The notes under the pieces were generated by a model. It saw only the letters and a program-made list of their open reading frames with translations. It was not told the origin of the DNA and did no database searches. DNA of 8,684 bases from JBNJDW01 sp051745265 (GTDB lineage: Bacteria; Pseudomonadota; Alphaproteobacteria; Micavibrionales; CSBR16-224). Location: NCBI GenBank assembly GCA_051745265.1, contig JBNJDW010000068.1, positions 1 to 8,684 of the forward strand. The letters run 5' to 3'. Shown here piece after piece: positions 1-7,807 of the stretch (positions are counted from its first letter, which is position 1; the number at the start of each line of letters is the position of its first letter). A program made the translations under genes and the position numbers.

Positions 1-194
1 ATGTTATCGGCGTTGTCACCAGCGGCACCTATGCCCCCAGCCTGAAACATCCGGTGGCCATGGGCTATGTGAATTCTGAACACGCAAAAACCGGAACAGT
101 GTTAAATGCACTCTTGCGCGGAAAATCAATTCCCGTCAAAGTATCCGCAGCACGATTTATCGAATCAAAAACAAAAAGGGGAAAGGCCAAATGA
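1..194 (+). CDS. gcvT: Aminomethyltransferase (glycine cleavage T protein), C-terminal end
   Basis: Only the last 63 codons are present, read in the frame that starts at base 3 and stops with TGA at 192-194; the rest lies upstream of the window. The T protein takes the aminomethyl group from the lipoyl arm of GcvH and transfers the one-carbon unit to tetrahydrofolate, giving 5,10-methylene-THF and ammonia in the cytoplasm. The visible part is the C-terminal barrel domain, with the family pattern VTSGTYAPSLKHPVAMGYV followed by a short LLRGK segment and a closing strand ending in ARFIES. The stop codon overlaps the gcvH start as ATGA, so the two genes are probably translationally coupled in one operon. 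The catalytic and folate-binding residues are outside the window and cannot be checked. The identification rests on the C-terminal motif plus the gcvH-gcvP neighbours. Confidence 0.93.
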   Translation, partial: VIGVVTSGTYAPSLKHPVAMGYVNSEHAKTGTVLNALLRGKSIPVKVSAARFIESKTKRGKAK

Positions 195-568
195 GCACAC
201 TGTATTACACCGAAGACCACGAATATATCCGCGTTGATGGCGAGGTCGGCACCGTCGGCATTTCCGAATATGCGCAAAGCCAGCTTGGTGATGTTGTCTA
301 TGTCGAACTGCCCGAACCCGGCACCCAGTTTGATCAGACCGATGAAACCGGTGTCATTGAATCGGTCAAGGTCGCCAGCGAAATCTATGCCCCGGTCAGC
401 GGTGAGATCATTGAAACCAATGAAGCGCTGGAAAGCAATGCCGGTCTGGTCAATGACGATCCGATGGGTGATGGCTGGATTTATAAAATCAAAATTATTG
501 ATGATGCTGAACTTGTCGGCCTGAAAGACGAAGACGATTACGAAGAATTCATTCAAAAACTATCATAA
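191..568 (+). CDS. gcvH: Glycine cleavage system H protein (lipoyl carrier)
   Basis: This is the small lipoylated shuttle of the glycine cleavage complex: its swinging arm accepts the aminomethyl group from GcvP, presents it to GcvT and is reoxidised by lipoamide dehydrogenase. The 125 residues are close to the family length (about 125-130). The lipoylation motif is ETGVIESVKVASEIYAPVSG, with the modified lysine predicted at K60. The N-terminal YTEDHEYIRVDG and the GDGWIYKIKI segment near residues 93-102 are also typical. The ATG at 191 is favoured because it overlaps the gcvT stop and has a purine-rich Shine-Dalgarno stretch (AGGGGA, 177-182) 8 bases upstream. Only 23 bases separate it from gcvP. 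The C-terminus is acidic, as is common in H proteins. A glycine riboswitch, if there is one, would lie upstream of gcvT and outside the window. Confidence 0.97.
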   Translation: MSTLYYTEDHEYIRVDGEVGTVGISEYAQSQLGDVVYVELPEPGTQFDQTDETGVIESVKVASEIYAPVSGEIIETNEALESNAGLVNDDPMGDGWIYKIKIIDDAELVGLKDEDDYEEFIQKLS

Positions 569-591
569 TTTATTTTTAAAGCGGAGCTTCC

Positions 592-3456
592 ATGGATCCA
601 GTGCTGCAGCCTGAAAATTTTATCAACCGTCATATCGGCCCCAGCGAAGATGAAATCAACGCCATGCTGGCCGAGCTTGGGTATGACTCGCTGGATCATT
701 TATCGAATACCGTGGTTCCGGCATCGATTCTTGATGCGGACGCGCTTGATCTGGATGCGGCACATAGCGAGTATCAGGCCTTAACAGCACTGCGTAAAAT
801 GGCCGATAAGAATATCGTCAACCGCAGCCTGATCGGTCAGGGTTATTTTGACACGATCACCCCGCCGATTATTCAGCGTAATGTTCTGGAGAATCCGGGC
901 TGGTACACTGCCTATACCCCCTATCAGCCGGAGATCAGTCAGGGCCGCCTCGAAGCCTTGCTCAATTACCAGCAGATGATCATTGATCTGACCGGTATGG
1001 AAATCGCCAATGCCTCACTGCTTGATGAGGCCAGCGCCGCTGCTGAGGCCATGAGTCTGGCCAAGCGTATCTCAAAAAGTAAATCAAAACGCTTTCTGGT
1101 CGCCGATACGGTTTACCCCCAGACTTTGGCTGTTATTCAGGCGCGGGCCGAACCGCTCGATATCGAAATCATCACCTGCCCGGCTGAAGAAATGGCCGCA
1201 GAGGATGATTTCTACGGTGTCCTGCTGCAATATCCCGATGCCACAGGTGAAGTCAAAGATCACAGCACCCTTGCCGCAAGCCTTAAAGACAAAGGCGCGG
1301 TGATTTGTGTTGCCACTGACCTTCTGGCGCTGACCCTGTTAACACCGCCCGGGGAATGGGGCGCCGATATTGTATTGGGGTCCAGCCAACGCTTTGGCGT
1401 GCCTCTGGGCTTTGGCGGGCCGCATGCGGCCTTCTTTGCCACCCATGACGCCTATAAACGCTCGGTACCGGGCCGCATTGTCGGCGTGTCCGAAGATGCC
1501 AGCGGCAAACCGGCCTACCGCCTTGCCCTCCAGACCCGGGAACAGCATATCCGCCGCGATAAAGCGACCAGCAATATCTGCACCGCGCAGGTGCTGCTGG
1601 CCAATATGGCCGGGTTTTATGCCGTCTGGCACGGGCCCGATGGTTTAAAGGCCATCGCCGAACGCGTACACACGTACACTGCTCTGCTGGCCGGACAATT
1701 GGAACAGGCCGGCTATCAGGTGACCGGGCAGTTCTTTGATACTGTGACGATCACGACCGGTGACAAAACCGATGCCATTCTTGATGCCGCTGAACAGGCC
1801 GGTATTAATCTGAACAAACAAAATGACACGACCCTCAGCCTCAGCCTGGATGAAAAAACCGATGCCGATGAAATCCGTCTACTATGCTCTGTGTTTGACT
1901 GCGCGGTACCGGATTTTGCAACCCGGCCCGCAGCGCGTCTACCAAAAAATCTGCAGCGCAAGTCAGCCTATCTGACCCATCCGGTCTTTCACATCCACCG
2001 GTCTGAAACCGAAATGCTGCGTTATCTGAAATCGCTGGAGGATAAGGATATCGCCCTTAACCGGTCGATGATTCCGCTTGGCTCCTGCACGATGAAGCTT
2101 AACGCCACGGCTGAAATGATGCCGGTGACCTGGCCTGAATTTGCCAATATTCATCCCTTTGCCCCCGCGGCGCAAACCGCAGGCTACCGCGAACTGATCA
2201 CCGGGCTTGAAGATATGCTGGCGGCGATTACCGGTTTTGACGGTGTCTCTCTGCAGCCCAATTCCGGCGCCACAGGTGAATATGCCGGATTGCTGGTTAT
2301 ACAGGCCTGGCACCAAAGCCGCGGCGATGATCACCGTAATATCTGCCTGATCCCGCAATCAGCCCATGGCACAAATCCGGCCAGCGCGGTCATGGCCGGT
2401 ATGAAGGTTGTCGTCATCAAATGCGATGACAAAGGCAATGTTGATCTGGAAGACCTGAAAGCCAAATCAGAGCAATATGCCAATACCCTTGCCGCCCTGA
2501 TGGTCACCTACCCGTCAACGCATGGCGTCTTTGAAAATGATATCGTTGAAATCTGCGAAATTATTCACCGTAACGGTGGTCAGGTTTATATGGATGGTGC
2601 CAATCTGAATGCCATGGTGGGTCTGGCCAAGCCCGGTGCGTTCGGCGCCGATGTCATGCATATGAATCTGCATAAAACCTTTTGTATTCCCCATGGCGGC
2701 GGCGGCCCCGGTGTCGGGCCGATTGGTGTCGGCGCGCATTTAAAACCGTTCCTGCCCAGCCATCCTGTGGTTCAAACCGGCGGCGATCAGGCGATTGCGC
2801 CTTTGACAGCCGCGCCCTATGGCTCGGCGCTGATCCTGACCATTTCATGGATGTATATCAAAATGATGGGTGCAAGCGGGCTGAAAAAGGCGACACAGAT
2901 TGCCATTTTAAATGCCAATTATCTGGCCCGGCGCCTCAGCCATGGCTATAATATTCTGTATACAGGGCAGGATGGCCTTGTCGCCCATGAATGTATTCTG
3001 GATACCCGCGCCTTTAAAACGGATCTGGATGTTTCGGTTGATGATATCGCCAAACGGTTGATGGATTTTGGCTTTCACGCGCCGACCATGTCCTGGCCGG
3101 TTGTCCATACCCTGATGATCGAGCCGACCGAAAGTGAATCCAAGGATGAGCTCGACCGTTTTGCCGATGCCATGCTGGAAATCCGCAATGAAATTCAGGC
3201 GATCGCCGATCAAAAAATCAATCTGGAAGACAGCCCGCTGCGCCATGCGCCGCACAGTCTGGAGACGATCTGTGCCGATCACTGGGATCGTCAATACCGC
3301 CGCGAACAGGCCGCCTTCCCGCTGCCTTACCTGCGCGCCCAGAAATACTGGCCGCCGGTCAGCCGGATCGACAATGCCTTTGGCGACCGCAATTTTATCT
3401 GCACCTGCCCGCCTTTAGAGGCCTATGAGGATACGGCGCGTGAGGCTGCGGAATAA
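592..3456 (+). CDS. gcvP: Glycine dehydrogenase (decarboxylating), P protein, single-chain form
   Basis: This is the PLP-dependent P protein, which decarboxylates glycine and loads the remaining aminomethyl group onto lipoyl-GcvH. At 954 residues it is the fused form (about 950 residues in E. coli), not the split GcvPA/GcvPB pair. The N-terminal half carries FINRHIGPSEDEI (residues 10-22), YTPYQPEISQGRLEALLNYQ and the glycine-rich FGVPLGFGGPHAAFFA. The C-terminal catalytic half (from about residue 450) carries MIPLGSCTMKLNA from M493, then QPNSGATGEYAG, QSAHGTNPASA and YMDGANLNA. The PLP-binding lysine is predicted at K695 in HMNLHKTFCIPHGGGGPG, followed by the usual glycine loop. The ATG at 592 has GGAG (583-586) 5 bases upstream, and the N-terminal motif begins within ten residues, so the start is well supported. 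The reading frame is intact and no key motif is missing. It is the last gcv gene; 85 bases follow before tkt, with no clear terminator between them. Confidence 0.98.
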   Translation: MDPVLQPENFINRHIGPSEDEINAMLAELGYDSLDHLSNTVVPASILDADALDLDAAHSEYQALTALRKMADKNIVNRSLIGQGYFDTITPPIIQRNVLENPGWYTAYTPYQPEISQGRLEALLNYQQMIIDLTGMEIANASLLDEASAAAEAMSLAKRISKSKSKRFLVADTVYPQTLAVIQARAEPLDIEIITCPAEEMAAEDDFYGVLLQYPDATGEVKDHSTLAASLKDKGAVICVATDLLALTLLTPPGEWGADIVLGSSQRFGVPLGFGGPHAAFFATHDAYKRSVPGRIVGVSEDASGKPAYRLALQTREQHIRRDKATSNICTAQVLLANMAGFYAVWHGPDGLKAIAERVHTYTALLAGQLEQAGYQVTGQFFDTVTITTGDKTDAILDAAEQAGINLNKQNDTTLSLSLDEKTDADEIRLLCSVFDCAVPDFATRPAARLPKNLQRKSAYLTHPVFHIHRSETEMLRYLKSLEDKDIALNRSMIPLGSCTMKLNATAEMMPVTWPEFANIHPFAPAAQTAGYRELITGLEDMLAAITGFDGVSLQPNSGATGEYAGLLVIQAWHQSRGDDHRNICLIPQSAHGTNPASAVMAGMKVVVIKCDDKGNVDLEDLKAKSEQYANTLAALMVTYPSTHGVFENDIVEICEIIHRNGGQVYMDGANLNAMVGLAKPGAFGADVMHMNLHKTFCIPHGGGGPGVGPIGVGAHLKPFLPSHPVVQTGGDQAIAPLTAAPYGSALILTISWMYIKMMGASGLKKATQIAILNANYLARRLSHGYNILYTGQDGLVAHECILDTRAFKTDLDVSVDDIAKRLMDFGFHAPTMSWPVVHTLMIEPTESESKDELDRFADAMLEIRNEIQAIADQKINLEDSPLRHAPHSLETICADHWDRQYRREQAAFPLPYLRAQKYWPPVSRIDNAFGDRNFICTCPPLEAYEDTAREAAE

Positions 3457-3541
3457 AGCGCTAAATTTCAATTGATTTTTACCGTGAAGCGTTGCAGGAT
3501 GGCGTTAAATCAGGCTTTCATATTTTAAGGAGACAGGATCA

Positions 3542-5554
3542 ATGTCCGTTAATGCCGTAGAAACCCAACCCACTCCCGATGTTACTCATAAAGACATGGC
3601 CAACGCTATTCGCGCGCTTGCCATGGACGCTGTTGAAAAAGCCAATTCCGGCCATCCCGGCATGCCGATGGGCATGGCGGATGTTGCCACTGTGCTGTTC
3701 AGCAAATTTATGAAATTTGATCCTTCCACGCCCAACTGGCCGGACCGGGATCGGTTCATTCTGTCGAACGGTCATGGATCCATGCTGCTTTATGCGCTGA
3801 ATTACCTGACCGGGTACGAACACATTACACTGGACGAAATCAAAAATTTCCGCCAGCTGCACAGCAAAACCCCGGGCCACCCGGAATATGATATCGACAG
3901 CGGTATTGAAACCACCACCGGGCCGCTGGGTCAGGGTCTGGCCAATGGCGTTGGTATGGCACTGGCTGAAAAAATGATGGATGCGCGTTTTGGCAGTGAT
4001 CTGGTCGACCATTACACTTATGTCTTTGTCGGCGATGGCTGCCTGATGGAAGGCATCAGCCACGAATCCTGCTCGCTTGCCGGACACCTGAAACTGGGCA
4101 AGCTGGTTGTCTTTTACGATGATAACGGTATTTCAATTGACGGGTCGACCGATCTGTCCTTTACCGATGATACGCCCAAGCGTTTCGAAGCCTATGGCTG
4201 GGATGTTGTCCGTGTCGATGGCCATGATCCCGAAGCCATTACCAAGGCGATTGCTGAAGCCCATCTGCAAAAAGACAAACCAAGCCTGATCTGCTGTCAG
4301 ACCCGTATTGGCTTTGGCGCGCCGACCAAGGAAGGTTCAGCCGCGTCACATGGCGCGCCGCTGGGCACTGATGAAATCAAGGGCGCGCGCGAGAATATCG
4401 GCTGGGCGCATGGTGATTTTGAAATCCCAGATCATATCCTGGATGAATGGCGCGGCGTTGGCCGCATGGGCATCGAAACCCGTAAATCATGGGAAGTCCG
4501 GTTGGACAGCTCTGATGATGCGATCCGTTCAAAATGGTTTGAAATGATGAGCCAGAACATTGCCCCGCATGTTCAGGATATCATCCGTGATTTTAAACAC
4601 AGCATTTCCGAAGAACAGCCCAAGCTTGCCACCCGCAAAGCTTCCGGCAGTGTCTTGGAAAAACTGGTGCCGGCCATGCCGCAACTGATCGGTGGGTCTG
4701 CCGATCTGACAGGCTCGGTCAACACCCTGATCGAAGATATGGGCGGCGTTATGCCTGATGATTCCTCGGGCCGTTACATTTATTACGGGGTCCGTGAACA
4801 CGCCATGGCGGCGATGATGAACGGGATGGCGCTGCATAAAGGCATCATTCCCTATAGCGGAACCTTCCTCTCCTTCACCGATTACTGCCGGCCCTCTATC
4901 CGTTTGTCAGCGCTGATGCAACAACGGGTGATCTATGTCATGACCCATGATTCGATCGGTCTTGGCGAAGACGGTCCGACCCATCAGCCGGTGGAACATC
5001 TGGCCAGCCTGCGGGCCATGCCTAATGTGCAGGTGTTACGTCCTGCCGATGCTGTCGAAACGGCGGAATGCTGGCAGATTGCGCTGGAGCATAAAACAGG
5101 CCCGAGCATTCTGGCCCTGACCCGCCAGGGTCTGCCAACCGTCAGACTGGCGCATAATGATGAAAACAAATGCGCGCAAGGGGCTTATATCCTGAAAGAC
5201 GCCGATGGCGACGCGCAGGCGGTGATTTATGCCACCGGTTCTGAGGTTGAGATTGCTCTGGAGGCTCAGGCACAATTGAAAGAGGATGGTATCGCTGTCC
5301 GCGTTGTTTCCGTGCCCAGCTTTGAGCTGTTTTTCCAGCAAAGCAAGAAATACATCGATGACATTCTGCCGCAGGATCTGCCTAGAATTGCCATCGAAGC
5401 CGCCTGCGGTTTTGGCTGGGAGAAATTTATCGGCCATGATGGCGCCTTTATCGGCATGAACAGCTTTGGTGATTCTGCCCCGGCGGATGTACTGTATGAA
5501 CATTTCGGCATTACGGCTGCGGCCGCCGTCAAAGCAGTCAAAGATCGCATTTAA
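3542..5554 (+). CDS. tkt: Transketolase
   Basis: A thiamine-diphosphate enzyme of the pentose phosphate pathway (and the Calvin cycle where present). It moves two-carbon ketol units between sugar phosphates, for example xylulose 5-phosphate plus ribose 5-phosphate to sedoheptulose 7-phosphate plus glyceraldehyde 3-phosphate. The 670 residues match bacterial transketolases (E. coli TktA 663). Visible landmarks are KANSGHPGMPMGMAD near the N-terminus, HSKTPGHPE from H107, GPLGQGLANGVGMA, the ThDP/Mg motif starting G164-D165-G166 (VGDGCLMEGISHE), DDNGISIDG, the cofactor-activating glutamate predicted at E419 in GVREHAMAA, and DSIGLGEDGPTHQPVEHLASLR. This central REHA and DGPTHQP set separates it from DXPS, which has different spacing and motifs. 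The start is supported by AAGGAG (3527-3532) 9 bases upstream. The 85-bp gap after gcvP has no convincing hairpin, so read-through from the gcv operon is possible; I could not identify a clear promoter there. A strong terminator follows the stop codon. Confidence 0.98.
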   Translation: MSVNAVETQPTPDVTHKDMANAIRALAMDAVEKANSGHPGMPMGMADVATVLFSKFMKFDPSTPNWPDRDRFILSNGHGSMLLYALNYLTGYEHITLDEIKNFRQLHSKTPGHPEYDIDSGIETTTGPLGQGLANGVGMALAEKMMDARFGSDLVDHYTYVFVGDGCLMEGISHESCSLAGHLKLGKLVVFYDDNGISIDGSTDLSFTDDTPKRFEAYGWDVVRVDGHDPEAITKAIAEAHLQKDKPSLICCQTRIGFGAPTKEGSAASHGAPLGTDEIKGARENIGWAHGDFEIPDHILDEWRGVGRMGIETRKSWEVRLDSSDDAIRSKWFEMMSQNIAPHVQDIIRDFKHSISEEQPKLATRKASGSVLEKLVPAMPQLIGGSADLTGSVNTLIEDMGGVMPDDSSGRYIYYGVREHAMAAMMNGMALHKGIIPYSGTFLSFTDYCRPSIRLSALMQQRVIYVMTHDSIGLGEDGPTHQPVEHLASLRAMPNVQVLRPADAVETAECWQIALEHKTGPSILALTRQGLPTVRLAHNDENKCAQGAYILKDADGDAQAVIYATGSEVEIALEAQAQLKEDGIAVRVVSVPSFELFFQQSKKYIDDILPQDLPRIAIEAACGFGWEKFIGHDGAFIGMNSFGDSAPADVLYEHFGITAAAAVKAVKDRI

Positions 5555-5578
5555 TATTGATCCTGAATATAATATCAA

Positions 5579-5610
5579 AAACACCCCTGCCCCGGCAGGG
5601 GTGTTTATTT
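5579..5610 (+). terminator. Intrinsic terminator of tkt
   Basis: A perfect 12-bp inverted repeat (5579-5590 with 5595-5606) encloses the 4-base loop CCCG and is followed by a T-rich run (GTTTATTTAT). It starts 25 bases after the tkt stop codon. The upper stem is GC-rich and the base is A/T, as in classical Rho-independent terminators. It should end most transcripts coming from tkt and isolate gap from it. Confidence 0.9.
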
Positions 5611-5664
5611 ATCTGCCTTTCAAAAAAGATGTTTGCCCCTTCTGTCATCAGCCCTAGATGATAT

Positions 5665-5699
5665 AGCGCCGGAATAAAAAATCCGGGGCTTTTGTTTTT
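5665..5699 (+). terminator. Second terminator-like hairpin upstream of gap
   Basis: Arms 5665-5673 and 5682-5690 pair over 9 positions with one G-G mismatch, around an A-rich 8-base loop. TTTTGTTTTT follows directly. It looks like a weaker Rho-independent terminator. It lies about 60 bases after the tkt terminator and about 60 bases before the gap start, so it could be a back-up terminator for tkt read-through or an attenuator for a transcript starting in the gap. The sequence alone does not decide between these. Confidence 0.55.
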
Positions 5700-5724
5700 C
5701 GGCAAGCTACGGTATAGATATAAA
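5692..5724 (+). promoter_or_regulatory. Possible promoter for gap-fba
   Basis: After two terminator-like hairpins, gap needs its own promoter. The AT-rich element TATAGATATAAA (5713-5724) is the best -10 candidate, about 30-40 bases before the ATG. A TTGTTT at 5692-5697 could act as -35, but it overlaps the T-run of the hairpin and the spacing is 15 to 21 bases depending on which -10 register is used. The assignment is weak. Confidence 0.3.
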
Positions 5725-5756
5725 CAACAGTTCTTAACCCAATTTAGGAGAGTTTC

Positions 5757-6761
5757 ATGACAGTAAATGTAGCCATTAACGGATTCGGACGCATTGGCCG
5801 CCTTGTCCTACGTGCGATCTATGAATCAGGCCGCACCGATATCAAGGTTGTTTCCATTAATGATCTGGCCCCGGTCGAAACAAATGCCCATTTGTTGAAA
5901 TATGACAGTGTCCATGGCCGTTTTCCGCACTCTGTCGAGGCCAAAGGCGATGTGCTGGTGGTAGACGGCGATGAAATTCACTGCACACAGATTCGCAATC
6001 CCGAAGAACTGCCGCACAAGGACATGAATATTGATATTGCCATGGAATGTACCGGTATTTTTGTTGAACGCGATGCCGCGGCCAAGCACCTGACCGCCGG
6101 CGCACGCAAGGTTCTGATTTCCGCCCCCGGTAAAAATGAAGACATCACTGTTGTGTACGGCGTTAATGATGACAAACTGACCAAAGATCATCTGGTCGTT
6201 TCCAATGCCTCCTGCACGACCAACTGTCTGGCACCTGTCGCCTATGTATTGAACAATACAATCGGCATTGAACATGGTTTTATGACGACCATTCACAGCT
6301 ATACCGGCGATCAGCGTATTGTCGATACCATGCATGGTGACCTTCACCGCGCCCGGGCCGGGGCCTTGAACATGATCCCAACCTCAACCGGTGCTGCCAA
6401 GGCGGTCGGCAAAGTCCTGCCCGAACTGGATGGCAAGCTGGATGGTGTTGCCATGCGCGTGCCGACCCCGAATGTTTCGGTTGTCGATTTTAAATTCGTT
6501 GCCAGCCGTAAAACCAGCGTCGAAGAAATTCAGGAGGCGGTTAAAACCGCCGCCGATGGTGAGCTGAACGGTATTCTGGGCTGCTATGATGAACCGCTGG
6601 TCTCCACCGATTTTAACCATGATCCGCGCTCGTCAATCTTTGCCTTGAATGAAACCAAGGTCATGGACGGCACGCTTGTCCGGGTAATGAGCTGGTATGA
6701 CAATGAATGGGGCTTTTCCAGCCGCATGGCTGATACTGCCGTGAAACTGGCCAGCGTCTAA
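5757..6761 (+). CDS. gap: Type I glyceraldehyde-3-phosphate dehydrogenase, phosphorylating
   Basis: Catalyses the reversible oxidation and phosphorylation of glyceraldehyde 3-phosphate to 1,3-bisphosphoglycerate in glycolysis and gluconeogenesis. The 334 residues fit the family (about 330-340). The N-terminal Rossmann motif is INGFGRIGR (residues 7-15). The active-site cysteine is C153 in NASCTTNCLAPV, and the catalytic histidine is H180 in TIHSYTGDQ. RVPTPNVSVVDF and the C-terminal WYDNEWGFSSRM are also classic. D36 in the SINDL segment, which contacts the adenosine ribose, is present and favours NAD as coenzyme. The Leu-Pro pair found at the second specificity site in the Bacillus enzyme reads Thr-Met here (VDTMHGDLHRAR), which by my recollection is not rare in alphaproteobacteria. 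The ATG at 5757 has AGGAG (5746-5750) 6 bases upstream. The class I aldolase gene starts 38 bases after the stop, so the two are probably co-transcribed. No pgk lies beside it. Confidence 0.98.
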   Translation: MTVNVAINGFGRIGRLVLRAIYESGRTDIKVVSINDLAPVETNAHLLKYDSVHGRFPHSVEAKGDVLVVDGDEIHCTQIRNPEELPHKDMNIDIAMECTGIFVERDAAAKHLTAGARKVLISAPGKNEDITVVYGVNDDKLTKDHLVVSNASCTTNCLAPVAYVLNNTIGIEHGFMTTIHSYTGDQRIVDTMHGDLHRARAGALNMIPTSTGAAKAVGKVLPELDGKLDGVAMRVPTPNVSVVDFKFVASRKTSVEEIQEAVKTAADGELNGILGCYDEPLVSTDFNHDPRSSIFALNETKVMDGTLVRVMSWYDNEWGFSSRMADTAVKLASV

Positions 6762-6799
6762 GAAGACATATTTATTTTTAATCAAAAAAGGATAAAGAC

Positions 6800-7717
6800 A
6801 TGCGTGTTACTCAGAAAGTCAAAAAAATCCTCGCCAACTATGAAAGCGATAATCCGGGCACCAAGGCCAATCTGTGCCGGATGCTGATGCATGGCCGTCT
6901 GGCCGGAACCGGCAAAATGGTCATCCTGCCCGTCGATCAGGGCTTTGAACACGGTCCGGGCCGCAGTTTTGGCATGAATGCTGATGGTTATGATCCGCAT
7001 TATCACTATAAACTGGCGATTGATTCCGGGTGCAGCGCCTATGCCGCGCCGCTGGGGTCATTAGAAGCCGGCGCCGATACCTTTGCCGGGGCCATCCCGA
7101 CCATTTTGAAAGTGAACAGCTCAAATTCACTGATATCTGAAAAGGATCAGGCGGTCACCGGTACGGTCGAAGACGCCTTGCGCCTCGGCTGTTCGGCTAT
7201 CGGTTTTACCATGTATCCCGGTTCTGATTATATGCTGGAGCAAATGGAAGAAATCCGCGAAATGTCGGCAGAGGCGAAATCGGTCGGCATTGCCACTGTT
7301 ATGTGGTCTTATGTCCGCGGACCCGATATTTCCAAGGATGGTGAGACAGCGGTAGACATGATCGCCTATGGTGCCCATATGGCTGCCTTGATGGGCGCGC
7401 ATATCATTAAGGTCAAGCTGCCCACCGACCATCTTGAAAATGCCGATGCCAAAAAAGTCTATCAGGATCAGAATATCAAAATCGACACCCAGGAAGACCG
7501 CGTCCGCCATGTCGTCCAAAGCTGCTTTAACGGGCGGCGCATGGTCGTCTTTTCCGGCGGCGGTGCCAAAGGTGAAGACAGCGTCTATCAGGATGCCCGC
7601 GATATCTATAATGGCGGTGGCAACGGGTCGATCATTGGCCGTAATTCATTCCAGCGCCCGAAAGAAGAAGGTCAAGCGCTGTTGAAAAACATCATGAGTA
7701 TTTATCAGGGCAAATAA
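6800..7717 (+). CDS. Class I fructose-bisphosphate aldolase, FbaB/DhnA family
   Basis: Predicted to cleave fructose 1,6-bisphosphate reversibly into dihydroxyacetone phosphate and glyceraldehyde 3-phosphate through a lysine Schiff base, without a metal. The 305 residues form a TIM barrel of the archaeal-type class I (DhnA/FbaB) family and are shorter than E. coli FbaB (about 350). Visible landmarks are ILPVDQGFEHGPGRSF with D46, AYAAPLGSLEAGA, LRLGCSAIGFTMYPGS, the IIKVKLP strand whose lysines K204 or K206 should include the Schiff-base residue, and the phosphate-binding loops FSGGGAKGED (S252 onward) and GRNSFQRP (G280 onward). There is no class II zinc-site pattern. The ATG at 6800 has AAGGA (6788-6792) 7 bases upstream, and gap ends 38 bases before. 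Other DhnA-family members act on different substrates (for example LsrF-type thiolases), but the close match to alphaproteobacterial aldolases and the gap neighbour favour glycolytic aldolase. Gene names fbaB or fba would both be used; I leave the symbol blank. Confidence 0.92.
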   Translation: MRVTQKVKKILANYESDNPGTKANLCRMLMHGRLAGTGKMVILPVDQGFEHGPGRSFGMNADGYDPHYHYKLAIDSGCSAYAAPLGSLEAGADTFAGAIPTILKVNSSNSLISEKDQAVTGTVEDALRLGCSAIGFTMYPGSDYMLEQMEEIREMSAEAKSVGIATVMWSYVRGPDISKDGETAVDMIAYGAHMAALMGAHIIKVKLPTDHLENADAKKVYQDQNIKIDTQEDRVRHVVQSCFNGRRMVVFSGGGAKGEDSVYQDARDIYNGGGNGSIIGRNSFQRPKEEGQALLKNIMSIYQGK

Positions 7718-7751
7718 CAGCGGCCCTGATTTTTACCCCATAAGACACAAC

Positions 7752-7787
7752 AAAAAAAACCCGCCGGATTGCTCTGGCGGGTTTTTT
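7752..7787. terminator. Bidirectional intrinsic terminator between fba and rplS
   Basis: A perfect 12-bp inverted repeat (7754-7765 with 7776-7787) encloses a 10-base loop. The stem core is CCCGCC/GGCGGG, flanked by eight A on the left and six T on the right, so a U-run follows the hairpin on either strand. It lies 34 bases after the aldolase stop and 20 bases after the rplS stop on the other strand, and so should end both converging transcripts. Confidence 0.92.
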
Positions 7788-7807
7788 CTAAACTATATTC
7801 TGGCGTT

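Noticed and set aside
3457..3541. Possible terminator or promoter between gcvP and tkt, including the palindromes AGCGCT and TCAATTGA
   Set aside because: The palindromes are 6 and 8 bases with no loop or following T-run of terminator type, and no -35/-10 pair with acceptable spacing was convincing.
3539..4087. A 182-codon open frame on the minus strand opposite the start of tkt
   Set aside because: It lies wholly over the highly conserved transketolase N-terminus, has no recognisable domain, and its length is what codon bias on the coding strand produces by chance. The same holds for the minus-strand frames at 65-556, 5036-5584 and 5826-6347.
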